Below are positions 27,118 to 36,409 of a stretch of 64,000 nucleotides of DNA, in pieces. The first letter of the stretch is position 1. Each line of letters starts with the position of its first letter. Origin of the DNA: Myxacorys chilensis ATA2-1-KO14. Lineage in GTDB: Bacteria > Cyanobacteriota > Cyanobacteriia > Leptolyngbyales > Leptolyngbyaceae. The stretch is taken from positions 27,351-91,350 of the forward strand of contig JAHHHP010000014.1 of the NCBI GenBank assembly GCA_019359275.1. Direction: 5' to 3'. The position numbers were made by a program, and so were the translations under genes. The notes below the pieces were generated by a model. The model saw nothing but the letters and a program-made list of their open reading frames with translations. It did not search any database and was not told the DNA's origin.

Positions 27118-27496
27118 GTTGTCTGGATGCCCAATCATCAGAATGGTGCATGATTTGAGGGCAGCATTAGACGCAGCAGACTCAACAAAAACAGTGAGGA
27201 TCGGGTGGATGACGGGAAAGAATTAAGGTAGCGATCGCGCACAACAACCAATTAGGCGAGTCCTCCAACTCAACATTGCGTACGTGAGATAACACAGCTA
27301 CCAAAAACTATGGAATGGTACTGTAAGGTCAGCGGTAGGGTTGCAGGAATCAGAATGACAACGGTAAATTATTAATTAGAAGAATAGAATCGGGTCGCTT
27401 TGCCACGCAGAATTAGGCAGCGTTTGCTCTGCCTAAATGCCAGTTCTTTGCATCTGCTCAAATACCTTTCAATACTTTCAAGGCGGAGATTCTTTG
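27118..27496. other. Gene-free stretch upstream of a secreted protein gene
   Basis: This stretch holds no recognisable gene. A short open stretch near 27126-27227 (codons reading MVHDLRAALDAADSTKTVRIG, written here only as an unassigned frame) has no start signal and no known match. It may be a further remnant of the island beside ssrA. Confidence 0.3.
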
Positions 27497-28099
27497 ATGA
27501 CTAAACTGTTGTTGAAGTTTGGGATTGGGTTAGTGCTATCCCTCAACGTAACGCCTGCTACCCTTGCTGCTGTCCAATCTGCTCCTGTTCAAGAAGATTC
27601 GCCCGTCGCTTGGTCTCAGGTGATTAACGATCCGTTTGATGGTTCTGTTGTTTACGATAAGCACTTCACAAATAGGTTCGCTTTTATCAGTAGTTGGTCA
27701 AAGCAAGGAATTCGCGCCACCTATGTTAAAAAAGATTCAATTTTGATCGGCTACGAGACTGTTTGGGAAACTCGATGGGTTCCTGATGCCTACTGCGATC
27801 GTCGTAAGAGCAATCGATGCAAGTCTAGAAAAAGACAAGAAAGCTATCCCACTCAACGAGCCGTGTATCGCGAAGTTCGGACTGACTTGACTCCCCGGAG
27901 AATCTTACTCGCTGTTCGAGGTCAAGTTTATACCTACGAATCGGGTTCTGTTTCTCCTGATCTGGCGATGGCACTCTCCAATGCTCCAGATGAAAATACA
28001 CGAATTCGATTAGAGTGGGAGAACGGCGGAACTAGCGATATCGAAATTGGAAAAGGCACTGTAAAAGCTTGGAGAACGATCTTTAAAGTGCAAAAGTAG
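27497..28099 (+). CDS. Secreted hypothetical protein
   Basis: The 200-residue product has a signal peptide (MTKLLLKFGIGLVLSLNVTP, cleavage near TLAAV). The mature part begins near VAWSQVINDPFDGSVVYDK and has a basic region (YCDRRKSNRCKSRKRQ) with two Cys that could form a disulfide loop, then a beta-rich C-terminal half (LLAVRGQVYTYESGSVSP). I do not recognise the family. ATG 27497 has a GGAG site 9 bases upstream, which decides the start against an ATG at 27437. Confidence 0.75.
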   Translation: MTKLLLKFGIGLVLSLNVTPATLAAVQSAPVQEDSPVAWSQVINDPFDGSVVYDKHFTNRFAFISSWSKQGIRATYVKKDSILIGYETVWETRWVPDAYCDRRKSNRCKSRKRQESYPTQRAVYREVRTDLTPRRILLAVRGQVYTYESGSVSPDLAMALSNAPDENTRIRLEWENGGTSDIEIGKGTVKAWRTIFKVQK

Positions 28100-28235
28100 G
28101 GTCAGGGCGTGGTTCTTGCTGGTAGAGAATGTCTGCAAAGGTTGCTCGCTGGCAGCGGACTAGATAGCGAATGTAGCAAATTAGCTTCTAAGATCTGTTA
28201 CGACTTTTACCATGCTTGCTGCCAACATATTGTGA

Positions 28236-30050
28236 CTACTGATAACCTGCTGCTTGAAGGGCAAATAAGTGTGCATACCGCCCCTTCAAATCTAATAGCT
28301 GTTCGTGACTTCCTTGCTCGGTTACTTCTCCAGCAGACATCACCATAATTCGATCTGCCATTCGCACGGTGGAGAATCGATGGGAGATGAGGATTGCCAT
28401 TTGGTTGGGCGTCATTTCTCGAAACCGCTCGAAGATTTGAACTTCAGACTCAGCATCCATTGCAGAAGTCGGTTCATCTAACACTAAAATGTCGGCGCTG
28501 GTTCGCATAAATGCGCGAGATAAAGCGATCTTCTGCCATTGTCCGCCTGAAAGTTCTCGACCTGCTTTGAACCAACGACCGAGTTGCGTGTCGAATCCAT
28601 CCGATAGTTCATCAATGAATGGTAATGCATTGCCTTTATCTGCGGCAACACCCCAGCGATCGCGATCGTCTAAATTGACGACATCACCAACCCCAACATT
28701 TTCACCCACGCTAAATTGATACTTCATGAAGCTCTGAAAAATCACACCGATGCGACGCTGTAGAACAGCCGTGTCCCACTGTTCTAGCTTCAATCCATCT
28801 AAGAAAATTTGTCCAGAAGTAGGCTCGTAAAGCCTTGTTAGAAGTTTGATCAGCGTTGTTTTACCTGAGCCGTTTTCACCCACGATCGCAAGCTTCTCTC
28901 CCGGTTTGAGATGAAACGACACATCATTGAGCGCAGGCTTTGGGTTTCCAGGGTAGTAGAACGTGACGTGTTCAAATCGTATTCCGTCTTGCGGTGCAAT
29001 GCCTTGGACTGCCTGCCCCATTGGTTCGGGAACTTCTTCTTCTAGAAACTCGTACAGGTTGGAGAGGTACAGCGAGTCTTCATACATACCTCCAACTGCC
29101 GTTAAAATCGAGGCAAACGCTGTTTGTCCTTGCCGAAACACCACGAGATACATCGTTAGTTCGCCAAGCGTTATTTGTCCGGCGATCGTTTCCCAGACAA
29201 TCCAAACATAGGCCCCATAGAATGCGATCGTACTGACCAAGCTCAGCAGATAGCTCCACACGCCGCGCCGAATCGTCAGGTCACGATCTTCTGCGTATAG
29301 ACGGTAGAAAATCGCTCGATAGCGATCGAGTAGCATTCGTCCCAACTGATAGAGCTTAATCTCCATCGCAGGAGCTTCATTGGCAATGAGCCATTCTAAA
29401 TAATTTTGCTGTCTCGATTCGGGTGTGCGCCACTGAAACAGCCGAAAGGCTTGTCCAGCGAATCGCGTCTCAGAAACAAAGGCGGGAACGGCAGCAAGCA
29501 TCAGCACCACAACGGCCCAAACCGAAAACTGGATCAGCAGTCCCCCATAGGTGATGATGGTGAGCGAGTCTTGCACCAATCCAAACGTGCGCCCGACGAG
29601 GCTCAATGGCCGACTGGACGCTTCTCGCCGCGCCCGCGTCATCTTGTCATAGAATTCTGAGTCTTCAAAGTGAGCCAGATCGAGAGTGAGGGCTTTTCCT
29701 AAAATCAGTTCATTCACCTTCTGCCCGAGCAACACTCTCAGTAGCGACTGACACAAGGCGATACCTTGGCGGCTGCCCGTTTGCACTGCCACGACAACGG
29801 CTTCAAATCCCAAATATCCGATCGCTGCCCAGCGATCGCTAGCAGAGCCAGTGCGAGATGCCAGTACCACAGTATCGACAATCAGCTTTCCGGCGTAGGC
29901 AATGATCGCCGGAACCAACCCAGAAATTAGGGTAAACAGGGCAAGTACGATCGTCAATCTGCGATTGGTCGTCCAAACTAATTGAATCGCTCGTCCACAG
30001 TAGCGAAATGTAGATAAAAGCTGAGAGACACCGCGAATCATGTTCAACAA
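28236..30050 (-). CDS. ABC transporter, fused permease and ATPase (exporter type)
   Basis: This 604-residue half-transporter has an N-terminal six-helix exporter domain (about 1-330) and a C-terminal nucleotide-binding domain with Walker A GENGSGKTTLIK, signature LSGGQWQKIALSRAF, Walker B ADILVLDEPTSAMDAE and the H-loop ISHRFSTVRMADRI. It would act as a dimer. The substrate cannot be told; the long loop between helices and the sequence EFYDKMTRARREASSRP recall the peptide/lipid exporters found next to lantibiotic genes, but no precursor gene is near. It is on the same strand as the downstream-facing splB, 235 bases apart. Confidence 0.93.
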   Translation of the reverse strand: MLNMIRGVSQLLSTFRYCGRAIQLVWTTNRRLTIVLALFTLISGLVPAIIAYAGKLIVDTVVLASRTGSASDRWAAIGYLGFEAVVVAVQTGSRQGIALCQSLLRVLLGQKVNELILGKALTLDLAHFEDSEFYDKMTRARREASSRPLSLVGRTFGLVQDSLTIITYGGLLIQFSVWAVVVLMLAAVPAFVSETRFAGQAFRLFQWRTPESRQQNYLEWLIANEAPAMEIKLYQLGRMLLDRYRAIFYRLYAEDRDLTIRRGVWSYLLSLVSTIAFYGAYVWIVWETIAGQITLGELTMYLVVFRQGQTAFASILTAVGGMYEDSLYLSNLYEFLEEEVPEPMGQAVQGIAPQDGIRFEHVTFYYPGNPKPALNDVSFHLKPGEKLAIVGENGSGKTTLIKLLTRLYEPTSGQIFLDGLKLEQWDTAVLQRRIGVIFQSFMKYQFSVGENVGVGDVVNLDDRDRWGVAADKGNALPFIDELSDGFDTQLGRWFKAGRELSGGQWQKIALSRAFMRTSADILVLDEPTSAMDAESEVQIFERFREMTPNQMAILISHRFSTVRMADRIMVMSAGEVTEQGSHEQLLDLKGRYAHLFALQAAGYQ

Positions 30051-30130
30051 TTACTAGTCCATTTGTTTCAAAGAGAGCTATCACTCCCTATATTCCAGTA
30101 TCTCGAATCGCCCACCCTTGTCTCGTTTGC

Positions 30131-30184
30131 AGGGGGTTTGGGGGAGGCAACCGTCCCCCAATGGGGTTTGGGGGCAAGCCCCAA
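30131..30184. repeat. G/C-tract hairpin pair (GGGGGTTTGGGGGA type)
   Basis: Two successive hairpins, TTGGGGGA with TCCCCCAA (30138-30161) and TTGGGG with CCCCAA (30168-30184), lie in the 235-base gap between two minus-strand genes. This composition (GGGTTTGGGGG-AGGCAACC-GTCCCCCAA) looks like a dispersed cyanobacterial intergenic repeat. The G-tracts could also form a quadruplex. Confidence 0.6.
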
Positions 30185-30284
30185 GGGTCGGACACCGAGA
30201 TTCAGGAAGAGTCAAATACCTTCTAGCCTACACTCAGCCTCTTGAATCGCAAAATTGTTGCAGAACCCAACGCTATCCGAATCA

Positions 30285-31370
30285 CTACGTCCAGTACAAG
30301 ATCTTAGCGCGAGGAAACCGCCGCCCAATCTCGCGCTCAAAAAACTGACGCAACTCGCGCATCGTCTTCGCGTCATAGACATACTTCATGCCGCCGAACT
30401 TATTGCGCTTCACCACCCGCGACGACTCATCCAAATCTAACTTGGTGTTGGGATACCAACTAAGCAAGACATCCTTCGATCCAGGAGTAAACCGATGGGT
30501 GATCAGCTCCACCGTCAGATCGCAATCGAAATCCAACTCCTCAGACATGTTATCGAGCAACTGGGTATATTGCTCTTGCCAATCGGGAATCGGCATAATC
30601 GGCGCAATCACTACTCCGATCGGATACCCGCCTTCTAAACCTAAGCGCCGCAATCCGCGAAGTCGAGCCGAAACAGATGCTGTACCGCCTTCTAAGCGAT
30701 CGCTAATCGATGCCGCATTCACGCTAGAACGGCAACGCGTGTGTCCATGATGAGGCAGGTCTAACAGACCCTCAACATTGTCAAACTTCGACACCCAGCG
30801 CAAATAGCCATCCTCACGAGTACCAAAATAGCGAATCGCTTCAGCTAAGCTTCCGGTCAAGTGCTCAATGCCTAGCGGATCGGTATAACAACTCACTTCA
30901 TAGCTCGTCTCGCTGCCCGATCGTTCATAGGCAGCTAAATTACCCAAAATTTGCGGCAGGTTAGCATACACCCGAATCACAGGCGGCCCTTGCAAGCTGC
31001 CTGCTAAATAGCAATATTGGCAGTGGGCAGGGCATCCCTCTGCAATGTGAAACTGCCAATCGGCAGAAGGAGGAATCGGACTCAGCTTAAACTGTCCTTT
31101 GGGCGCATTCACAACTGCTAACGTCCGCTTTGCAGTGGCATAGGTCTCTCGCTCAGTGTCGCCACGCAAGCCCGTCAATCGATTCTGCTTCAACTCGTTC
31201 ATGGGCAAGCCTAACGCCTGCACCCGCTCAAGAATCTGCTGTCCCCACGGCTCCTTCAGAGCGTCAGGGGTAAACATCACCCGCTCTGGCATCCACAAAC
31301 GCGCCTTGCGAATTCCACTATCAGAAGCATCAGCAATCGGTGAAGCAACCATCGTCACAGAACTAGTCAT
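30285..31370 (-). CDS. splB: Spore photoproduct lyase family radical SAM protein
   Basis: The 361-residue protein carries the radical SAM cluster motif C-x3-C-x2-C (Cys113, Cys117, Cys120 in GCPAHCQYCYL) and a region EVSCYTDPLGIEHLTGSL whose Cys161 aligns with the hydrogen-donor Cys of Bacillus spore photoproduct lyase. It ends with the conserved YWFPNTKLDL-like and KYVYDAKTMRELR segments. In spore formers the enzyme repairs the thymine dimer 5-thyminyl-5,6-dihydrothymine. Cyanobacteria form no endospores, so repair of a similar lesion or another reaction is possible. It is flanked by unrelated genes on the same strand. Confidence 0.88.
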   Translation of the reverse strand: MTSSVTMVASPIADASDSGIRKARLWMPERVMFTPDALKEPWGQQILERVQALGLPMNELKQNRLTGLRGDTERETYATAKRTLAVVNAPKGQFKLSPIPPSADWQFHIAEGCPAHCQYCYLAGSLQGPPVIRVYANLPQILGNLAAYERSGSETSYEVSCYTDPLGIEHLTGSLAEAIRYFGTREDGYLRWVSKFDNVEGLLDLPHHGHTRCRSSVNAASISDRLEGGTASVSARLRGLRRLGLEGGYPIGVVIAPIMPIPDWQEQYTQLLDNMSEELDFDCDLTVELITHRFTPGSKDVLLSWYPNTKLDLDESSRVVKRNKFGGMKYVYDAKTMRELRQFFEREIGRRFPRAKILYWT

Positions 31371-31548
31371 GCTTTCTCTATATGTCTCAATAGCTCTATT
31401 ATGACAACGATTCTAATTGCTGTAATCTACACGCTGAGCGGCTTATACGCTACTTGAGATAGAGGTATCTTCCGTTGATCTGCTGGAGCAGTGCAGGGAT
31501 AGTGAAGAGGTCAGTTGTGAGTATGAACGGTAAATTTGGGTTGAAATG

Positions 31549-31800
31549 TTAGGCATTCTGTTGAAGAAGTTGCCAAATTTGCTTCAGCGTAGAGTTGACA
31601 AGAATTTTTTCTGCGATCGTACCGTCTGCTTTGTCAAACAACGGCACAACACGGGTAGTGTATTCGTTTGTAAATCCAAACGCTATCAATTCTTTGGTGT
31701 AAGACTGTTCTCTAACCGGATCGCGTCCTTGGGCTAATAGATCTAAATACTCCCTATCCGACAGTTCTAAATCAACAACCTGTGGTTCTTGAGATAACAC
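31549..31800 (-). CDS. Small hypothetical protein
   Basis: The 83-residue acidic product begins at a GTG at 31800 with GAGAGG 8 bases upstream. It reads VVDLELSDREYLDLLAQGRD, then FTNEYTTRVVPLFDKADGTI and KQIWQLLQQNA. I know no family. It lies 190 bases downstream of the Lhr-like helicase on the same strand, so the two may share a transcript. Confidence 0.55.
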   Translation of the reverse strand: MLSQEPQVVDLELSDREYLDLLAQGRDPVREQSYTKELIAFGFTNEYTTRVVPLFDKADGTIAEKILVNSTLKQIWQLLQQNA

Positions 31801-31990
31801 CGTTTTAGCCTCTCAATAATTTTATCTAGGTAGCATATCAGATTTGAAGGTAAATGTTACCAAGTTTGTCATCTACCTATAGCAGTAGTAAATATGGTGC
31901 TTGATGCGATCGCAGTTGAGCGCCACTGCGCCAAGGCTTATACAGCAATATCCAAGAAGTAGCGCTTGATACCTAATTGTTCCAAGTCGC

Positions 31991-34186
31991 TCATATCCAC
32001 TGACTTGCAAAGTCCGTTAGTTCTTCAACATCCAAATAGTCAGCGATAAAGCTTTTGCGTAATAGCTCAGGTGGAATGTATTCATCGTATTTCTGCAATG
32101 TTGGAACCTCGTCTGGATCAAGGAATTCCTCTAGATTGAAGCGTCGTTCCGAGAGAGACTGTAGCTCATAGCGCAAGGTGTCAAGCGAACAGTTACCCAA
32201 GCGCACGACGAGAAAGTAGGGCGATCGCGCTTTGATACTTTTAATGCCGAGGGATGGTTTGCCGTACGATCGCAAGAACCTTTCCAAAGTACGGAACGCG
32301 ATCGTACCCATCCACGGAAAAATACAGCAAACCTTTTCGTCTAAAAATTGTATTGGATGATCTAAAATTCCGGCTGACCGAGAAAACGCTCTCGCGTCCT
32401 GAAGCCGCTGGCTTGCATTCGGCGTTAAGTAGGAATATAGCGTTGTCTCTTGCAATACTTTTTTTATTCTCTGTAGCACTCTAGTATGAACTTCCCCAGA
32501 TGTGCCACGCCATGAACTTGATGTGACAGATTTTGTTGACAGTTTAACTTCAATGATTTTCTTTTTGCTATCAACTGCATGAACTTCCCACGTGCGTCCT
32601 GCAAGAGAAAAGCGATCGCCTTCCACAGGCGGAATGATAATACTTCCGATTGCTTTTCCGTTATGTTTAACTGAGTATTCCTCTGTGTCAGGAAAGATGG
32701 CATAGAACTTAAAATTATTGATGACTTTCTCTCCTGCAAGTCCGACAATTAGCCCCCCTTCTACTGTTCTCTCAATATGATCAATCTCAATTAAATGTCT
32801 TAAGAACACTCGAAAATCGTCTTGTGAAATTGAGCGGAACGGTGGCAGGGTTAGAATTTGCTGCGCGATCGCGGCAGGAGACAGTTCTCCTAAAGACGCC
32901 AATACGCTCATCGTTTGGTGATACAGCAAACTGAAGGGATACTGCATAGCACGCGGTGGTTCAATCCATTTCTCTTCCAGGTAAAGCTGAACTACAGCAA
33001 TGCACTGCAACAACTGCCAAGGAATTTGCTCAGGCAACGACTCTTCACCTGTGGGCTTATCTTCCACACAGATAAGCTCCATTTCAGATACGCCGCTCCG
33101 TCTGCCAGAGCGTCCCAATCGCTGCAAGAAACTGGCAACAGAGGCAGGCGACTCTAATTGAATCACCCGATCGAGGTGTCCTAAATCAATTCCCATCTCG
33201 AAGGTCACGGTTGCGGCTGTAACAGTGGGCATATCAGAATTTCGCATTGCCGCTTCTGCCGCTTCTCTAAGGGGGGCAGAGATACTACCATGATGAACGT
33301 GATAGAGATCTGGATGTCCTTTCGCTGTCGCAATCTCTCGCATCACGGCGATCGCGTCTTCTGTTGCCGTTCGTCCATTGGCAAACACTAAACTTTTCTT
33401 GCCCTGCGTTTGGTTAAATAGATGCAAATGATAAGGATTAAACGCTTTGTCTCGGGTGTCTCCTTTTGCCCGCACGACTAGTCCCGGATCGTAAAAATGT
33501 TCTAGTGAAAGCTGAATCTTTCGCTGAGCAGTTTCTAGCATTGGTGTAGTGACAGATTGAAAAGTGTCACCCTTCAACCACTCTTCAGCTAGAGAATAGT
33601 CGCCCAATGTTGCTGACAGTCCAATTCGACGCGGCACGTTTCCGGTTGCCTTAGCAAGACGAGACAGTTGGCATAAAATTTGACAGCCGCGATCGCTGCC
33701 AATGAATGCGTGAATTTCATCAATAATTACAAAGCGCAAGTCTCCGAATATACCAGAAAGATGAGCGCTTTTATTGATTAATAAACTCTCCAACGATTCG
33801 GGTGTAATTTGCAGAATGCCTTGGGGGTTCTCAAGCAGCTTTTTCTTGCGGCTTTGCGTTACATCTCCATGCCAAGCCCACACAGGAATATCAGCATTTT
33901 TCAATAAGTCGGTTAAGCGATCGAACTGGTCATTAATCAGTGCTTTGATAGGACTGATATATAGTGCACCAACCCCGTTAGGAGGCTGCTCATGCAACAT
34001 AGTCAATACAGGAAGGAATGCTGCTTCAGTTTTTCCAGAGGCCGTTCCTGCTGCAATCAATAGATGATTTGGTGTGTCAAATATAATACGACACGCTTCT
34101 GCTTGAATTGGCCTAAGTGAAGACCAACCATTGGTATAAATATATTCTTTAATGAAGGGAGAAAGACGAGAATACGGATACTGCAT
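31991..34186 (-). CDS. Lhr-like superfamily 2 DEAD/DEAH helicase
   Basis: The 731-residue protein is a complete SF2 helicase: Q-like motif LRPIQAEA, Walker A GTASGKTEAAF, TPESLE, DEIH box (VIIDEIHAFIGSDRG), GLSATLGD, then motif IV SLVFANGRTATE, motif V ATVTFEMGIDLGHLDRV and motif VI QRLGRSGRRSG. The C-terminal 330 residues contain the winged-helix and beta-barrel region seen in Lhr-core helicases. Lhr proteins unwind DNA/RNA hybrids and are tied to repair; homologues also occur in defence loci. There is no adjacent nuclease or methylase, so the role is open. The start ATG at 34186 is well placed. Confidence 0.88.
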   Translation of the reverse strand: MQYPYSRLSPFIKEYIYTNGWSSLRPIQAEACRIIFDTPNHLLIAAGTASGKTEAAFLPVLTMLHEQPPNGVGALYISPIKALINDQFDRLTDLLKNADIPVWAWHGDVTQSRKKKLLENPQGILQITPESLESLLINKSAHLSGIFGDLRFVIIDEIHAFIGSDRGCQILCQLSRLAKATGNVPRRIGLSATLGDYSLAEEWLKGDTFQSVTTPMLETAQRKIQLSLEHFYDPGLVVRAKGDTRDKAFNPYHLHLFNQTQGKKSLVFANGRTATEDAIAVMREIATAKGHPDLYHVHHGSISAPLREAAEAAMRNSDMPTVTAATVTFEMGIDLGHLDRVIQLESPASVASFLQRLGRSGRRSGVSEMELICVEDKPTGEESLPEQIPWQLLQCIAVVQLYLEEKWIEPPRAMQYPFSLLYHQTMSVLASLGELSPAAIAQQILTLPPFRSISQDDFRVFLRHLIEIDHIERTVEGGLIVGLAGEKVINNFKFYAIFPDTEEYSVKHNGKAIGSIIIPPVEGDRFSLAGRTWEVHAVDSKKKIIEVKLSTKSVTSSSWRGTSGEVHTRVLQRIKKVLQETTLYSYLTPNASQRLQDARAFSRSAGILDHPIQFLDEKVCCIFPWMGTIAFRTLERFLRSYGKPSLGIKSIKARSPYFLVVRLGNCSLDTLRYELQSLSERRFNLEEFLDPDEVPTLQKYDEYIPPELLRKSFIADYLDVEELTDFASQWI

Positions 34187-34497
34187 TATCAGCGTTTTAA
34201 CTGTAAATGGAAGAAATCACTTAACAGAGGTTGTGATGTCATTGATTACAGGAGAATTGTAAAGAGAGGCGAGATTGAAGACTTCTCTCCTTCAACCTGA
34301 CAACCATGTGCCGATCGAGAATCTGTCTGGCAGTTGGTTGAGGTAATTAGTGGTAGTTTAGTAGGGTTCACGGTGTTTACACATTTTGAATTTAAAGTTG
34401 ACGAAACTTTAGAAGTTTGCGGCGTTCGAGTCTTTTAGTTAAGTCACGCCTGTCAGGTTGCTAGAAAGCCTAGATATTGACCTTATATAGTTTGGAG
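34187..34497 (+). other. Gene-free stretch between helicase and a Pro/Thr/Ser-rich secreted gene
   Basis: This 311-base divergent interval contains no gene. It must contain promoters for both neighbours, but no boxes stand out. Confidence 0.4.
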
Positions 34498-35454
34498 ATG
34501 AACGTGAGCATGTTGAAGCCTATTGCTGCTGCAAGTGTTGTTGCAATCTTAGCGGGTTCCCTATTCCCTGTTGCTGCGGAAACACTGTCGATCGCGAAAG
34601 ATACCAAAGGAGCGGTTCAAACAGAGAAGCTCGTCAAGATGACACCTTCTGCGCCAGAAGGATCTACGATCGCGCAGTCTACGCCCGATTCGTCCACGCC
34701 TGGATCGCCTGTAAATCCCGGCAGCAGTGGTGGCACAACCTCTTCACCCCTTGACCCAGGTCCGGGCAGCAATGTAGATCAAAGCACTCCTGACACCAAC
34801 TCGACGCCTTCTACAACTCCGACCTCGCCTTCTACAACTCCGACCTCGCCTTCTCAGCCGGAATCGCCCGCTGATCAAGTGACTCCGAATACGCCTAGCA
34901 ATGGGACGACACCGACGACGCCGGACTCGACGCCTTCTACAACTCCAACCTCCCCATCTCAAACGGAATCGCCCGCTGATCAGGGAACTCCGAATACGCC
35001 TAACAATGGGACGACGCCAACGACGCCAGATTCGACGCCTTCCACGACTCCCACATCACCTCCACCAGCAACACCGGCTCCAGCGCCCTCTGGAGAACAA
35101 TCCACTACGCCCTCTACTCAGCCCAGTGCAACCACAATGGTGCTAGAGGAGGAAACCATTACCGGCATTAAGCAAGTCACTCTACCAACGCCGCCTGTGA
35201 CACCTGCTCGATTCACTTTGCCAATGGATATTAAAGTTGTGCAAGAGGCGTCAGTTACTAGCAATACGCCTATTACTGATAAGTTGTCTAAGGACTTGCC
35301 AAGCTGGGCATCTGCGGTGCAAGCCTGCTTGCAAGATAGACCTACCTTTGTCCGTGTTGTAGGAGATCAGCAAGTACCCTTTATGGTCAATGGAACTGAA
35401 GGGAAGATTAAGTTGAATGCAAACAATCGTCCGGTTTGCACAGCGGGTCTGTAA
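34498..35454 (+). CDS. Secreted Ser/Thr/Pro-rich repeat protein
   Basis: About 318 residues: signal peptide (LKPIAAASVVAILAGSLFP), a low-complexity Pro/Ser/Thr region with repeats, then a compact C-terminal domain with two Cys (AVQACLQDRPTFVRVVGDQ and NRPVCTAGL). A 35-residue unit (TTPTSPSQ...DSTPS) occurs twice in tandem plus a partial third; in DNA the period is 105 bases. Such linkers are usual in surface or cell-wall proteins. GGAG sits directly before the ATG at 34498; GTG 34504 and ATG 34510 are alternative starts. The function is unknown. Confidence 0.7.
   Translation: MNVSMLKPIAAASVVAILAGSLFPVAAETLSIAKDTKGAVQTEKLVKMTPSAPEGSTIAQSTPDSSTPGSPVNPGSSGGTTSSPLDPGPGSNVDQSTPDTNSTPSTTPTSPSTTPTSPSQPESPADQVTPNTPSNGTTPTTPDSTPSTTPTSPSQTESPADQGTPNTPNNGTTPTTPDSTPSTTPTSPPPATPAPAPSGEQSTTPSTQPSATTMVLEEETITGIKQVTLPTPPVTPARFTLPMDIKVVQEASVTSNTPITDKLSKDLPSWASAVQACLQDRPTFVRVVGDQQVPFMVNGTEGKIKLNANNRPVCTAGL
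34825..35065 (+). repeat. 105-bp coding tandem repeat (35-residue unit)
   Basis: The GAATCGCCCGCTGATCA block occurs at 34861 and 34966, exactly 105 bases apart. Copies diverge mostly at third codon positions, which suggests selection for the protein sequence. The third copy is partial. Confidence 0.75.
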
Positions 35455-35528
35455 GAGGACTCACCATGTCGTTTCAAGTCCTTTTGATAGACAGAAGCGA
35501 TTCTAATTGAATTACAGTCTGTCTTGAC

Positions 35529-35557
35529 TGCTGAGAGGCTTTATCAGCCTCTCAGCA
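35529..35557. terminator. 12-bp hairpin between convergent genes
   Basis: TGCTGAGAGGCT pairs with AGCCTCTCAGCA around a TTATC loop between the convergent ends of the two secreted-protein genes. It lacks a clear T-run on either strand, so it may act only partly as a terminator. Confidence 0.5.
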
Positions 35558-35594
35558 AAAACTGGTTTAGTAGTAAGCCATTGGAAGAATGTGT

Positions 35595-36245
35595 CTATTG
35601 GCAGTAAACCAAGTTTGAGCCAGGTGTATTGATAAAGCCATTGGAAACCCAGCCTGCGATCGGTCGATTGATCTCGATCCAAATCCGACCATCCGCTTCA
35701 GTTTTAGAATTGGGAGGATTTCTCGTCACATACACTTTTGAGTTGTACGCTACGCTACCGACATAGGCAGAACTCACGCTAGGCCCACGGCGAGCAATCA
35801 GTCCCTGTTGTGCGCGAACGGAGCGACATAAGGCATTAGGAGACGGGGACGGGGACGGAGACGGAGACGGTGATGGAGACGGGGACGGAGACGGTGATGG
35901 AGTACCGGGACAGAGCTTCAGATTGACGGTTTGCACAAATCCTGGAGATGGGGCACTGACACCAATAAAGCCAGCTTGAGCCGCATTTTCGGAAAGCGTT
36001 ACAGATTGATTGGTGGTTAATGCCCTAACCACTGCACTGGTTGCAGTACGATCGCCGAAAATGGCAGTGGGCTGCTTAGCACATCGCCTCTGACCAACCA
36101 ACGATCCTTGAGCAACTAGAGTATTAGATGTAGTTTGAGTCGTTTGGGAAGATTGGATTTGGGCGAGTGCAGCACCACTAACGGTAGACACTGCCAAAAC
36201 AACCAAAGCACTGACTGATTGACGCCAAGCCTTCGCTTTCATCAT
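35595..36245 (-). CDS. Secreted SH3-like domain protein with Pro-Ser linker
   Basis: The 216-residue protein has a signal peptide (VSALVVLAVSTVSGAALAQ), a first small domain with Cys residues (GQRRCAKQ ... KLCPG), a (Pro-Ser)n linker of about 25 residues, and a C-terminal bacterial SH3-like domain (RRGPSVSSAYVGSVAYNSKVYV ... RIWIEINRPIAGWVSNGFI). SH3_3-type domains often bind cell wall. ATG 36245 has a GAGGAG site upstream. It converges on the Ser/Thr/Pro-rich gene. The linker is coded by a near-perfect 12-bp repeat at 35839-35900. Confidence 0.75.
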   Translation of the reverse strand: MMKAKAWRQSVSALVVLAVSTVSGAALAQIQSSQTTQTTSNTLVAQGSLVGQRRCAKQPTAIFGDRTATSAVVRALTTNQSVTLSENAAQAGFIGVSAPSPGFVQTVNLKLCPGTPSPSPSPSPSPSPSPSPSPSPNALCRSVRAQQGLIARRGPSVSSAYVGSVAYNSKVYVTRNPPNSKTEADGRIWIEINRPIAGWVSNGFINTPGSNLVYCQ

Positions 36246-36409
36246 GGTATTAAACTCCTCACGGAATAGAAGGGTAGGATCACGTACCCATGTAAATATC
36301 CTGCCTGAGATTATAAGGCAAGTCGATCCGGAATTCGTGATTTGTAAGGGTTCCTACTGCTGATGCTGCGATATAGTTTCAAAAATCCAACGTTCCGCAG
36401 AACGACCCA

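Noticed and set aside
28109..28348. 79-codon plus-strand frame after the secreted protein gene
   Set aside because: It overlaps the end of the ABC transporter on the other strand and has no protein family marks.
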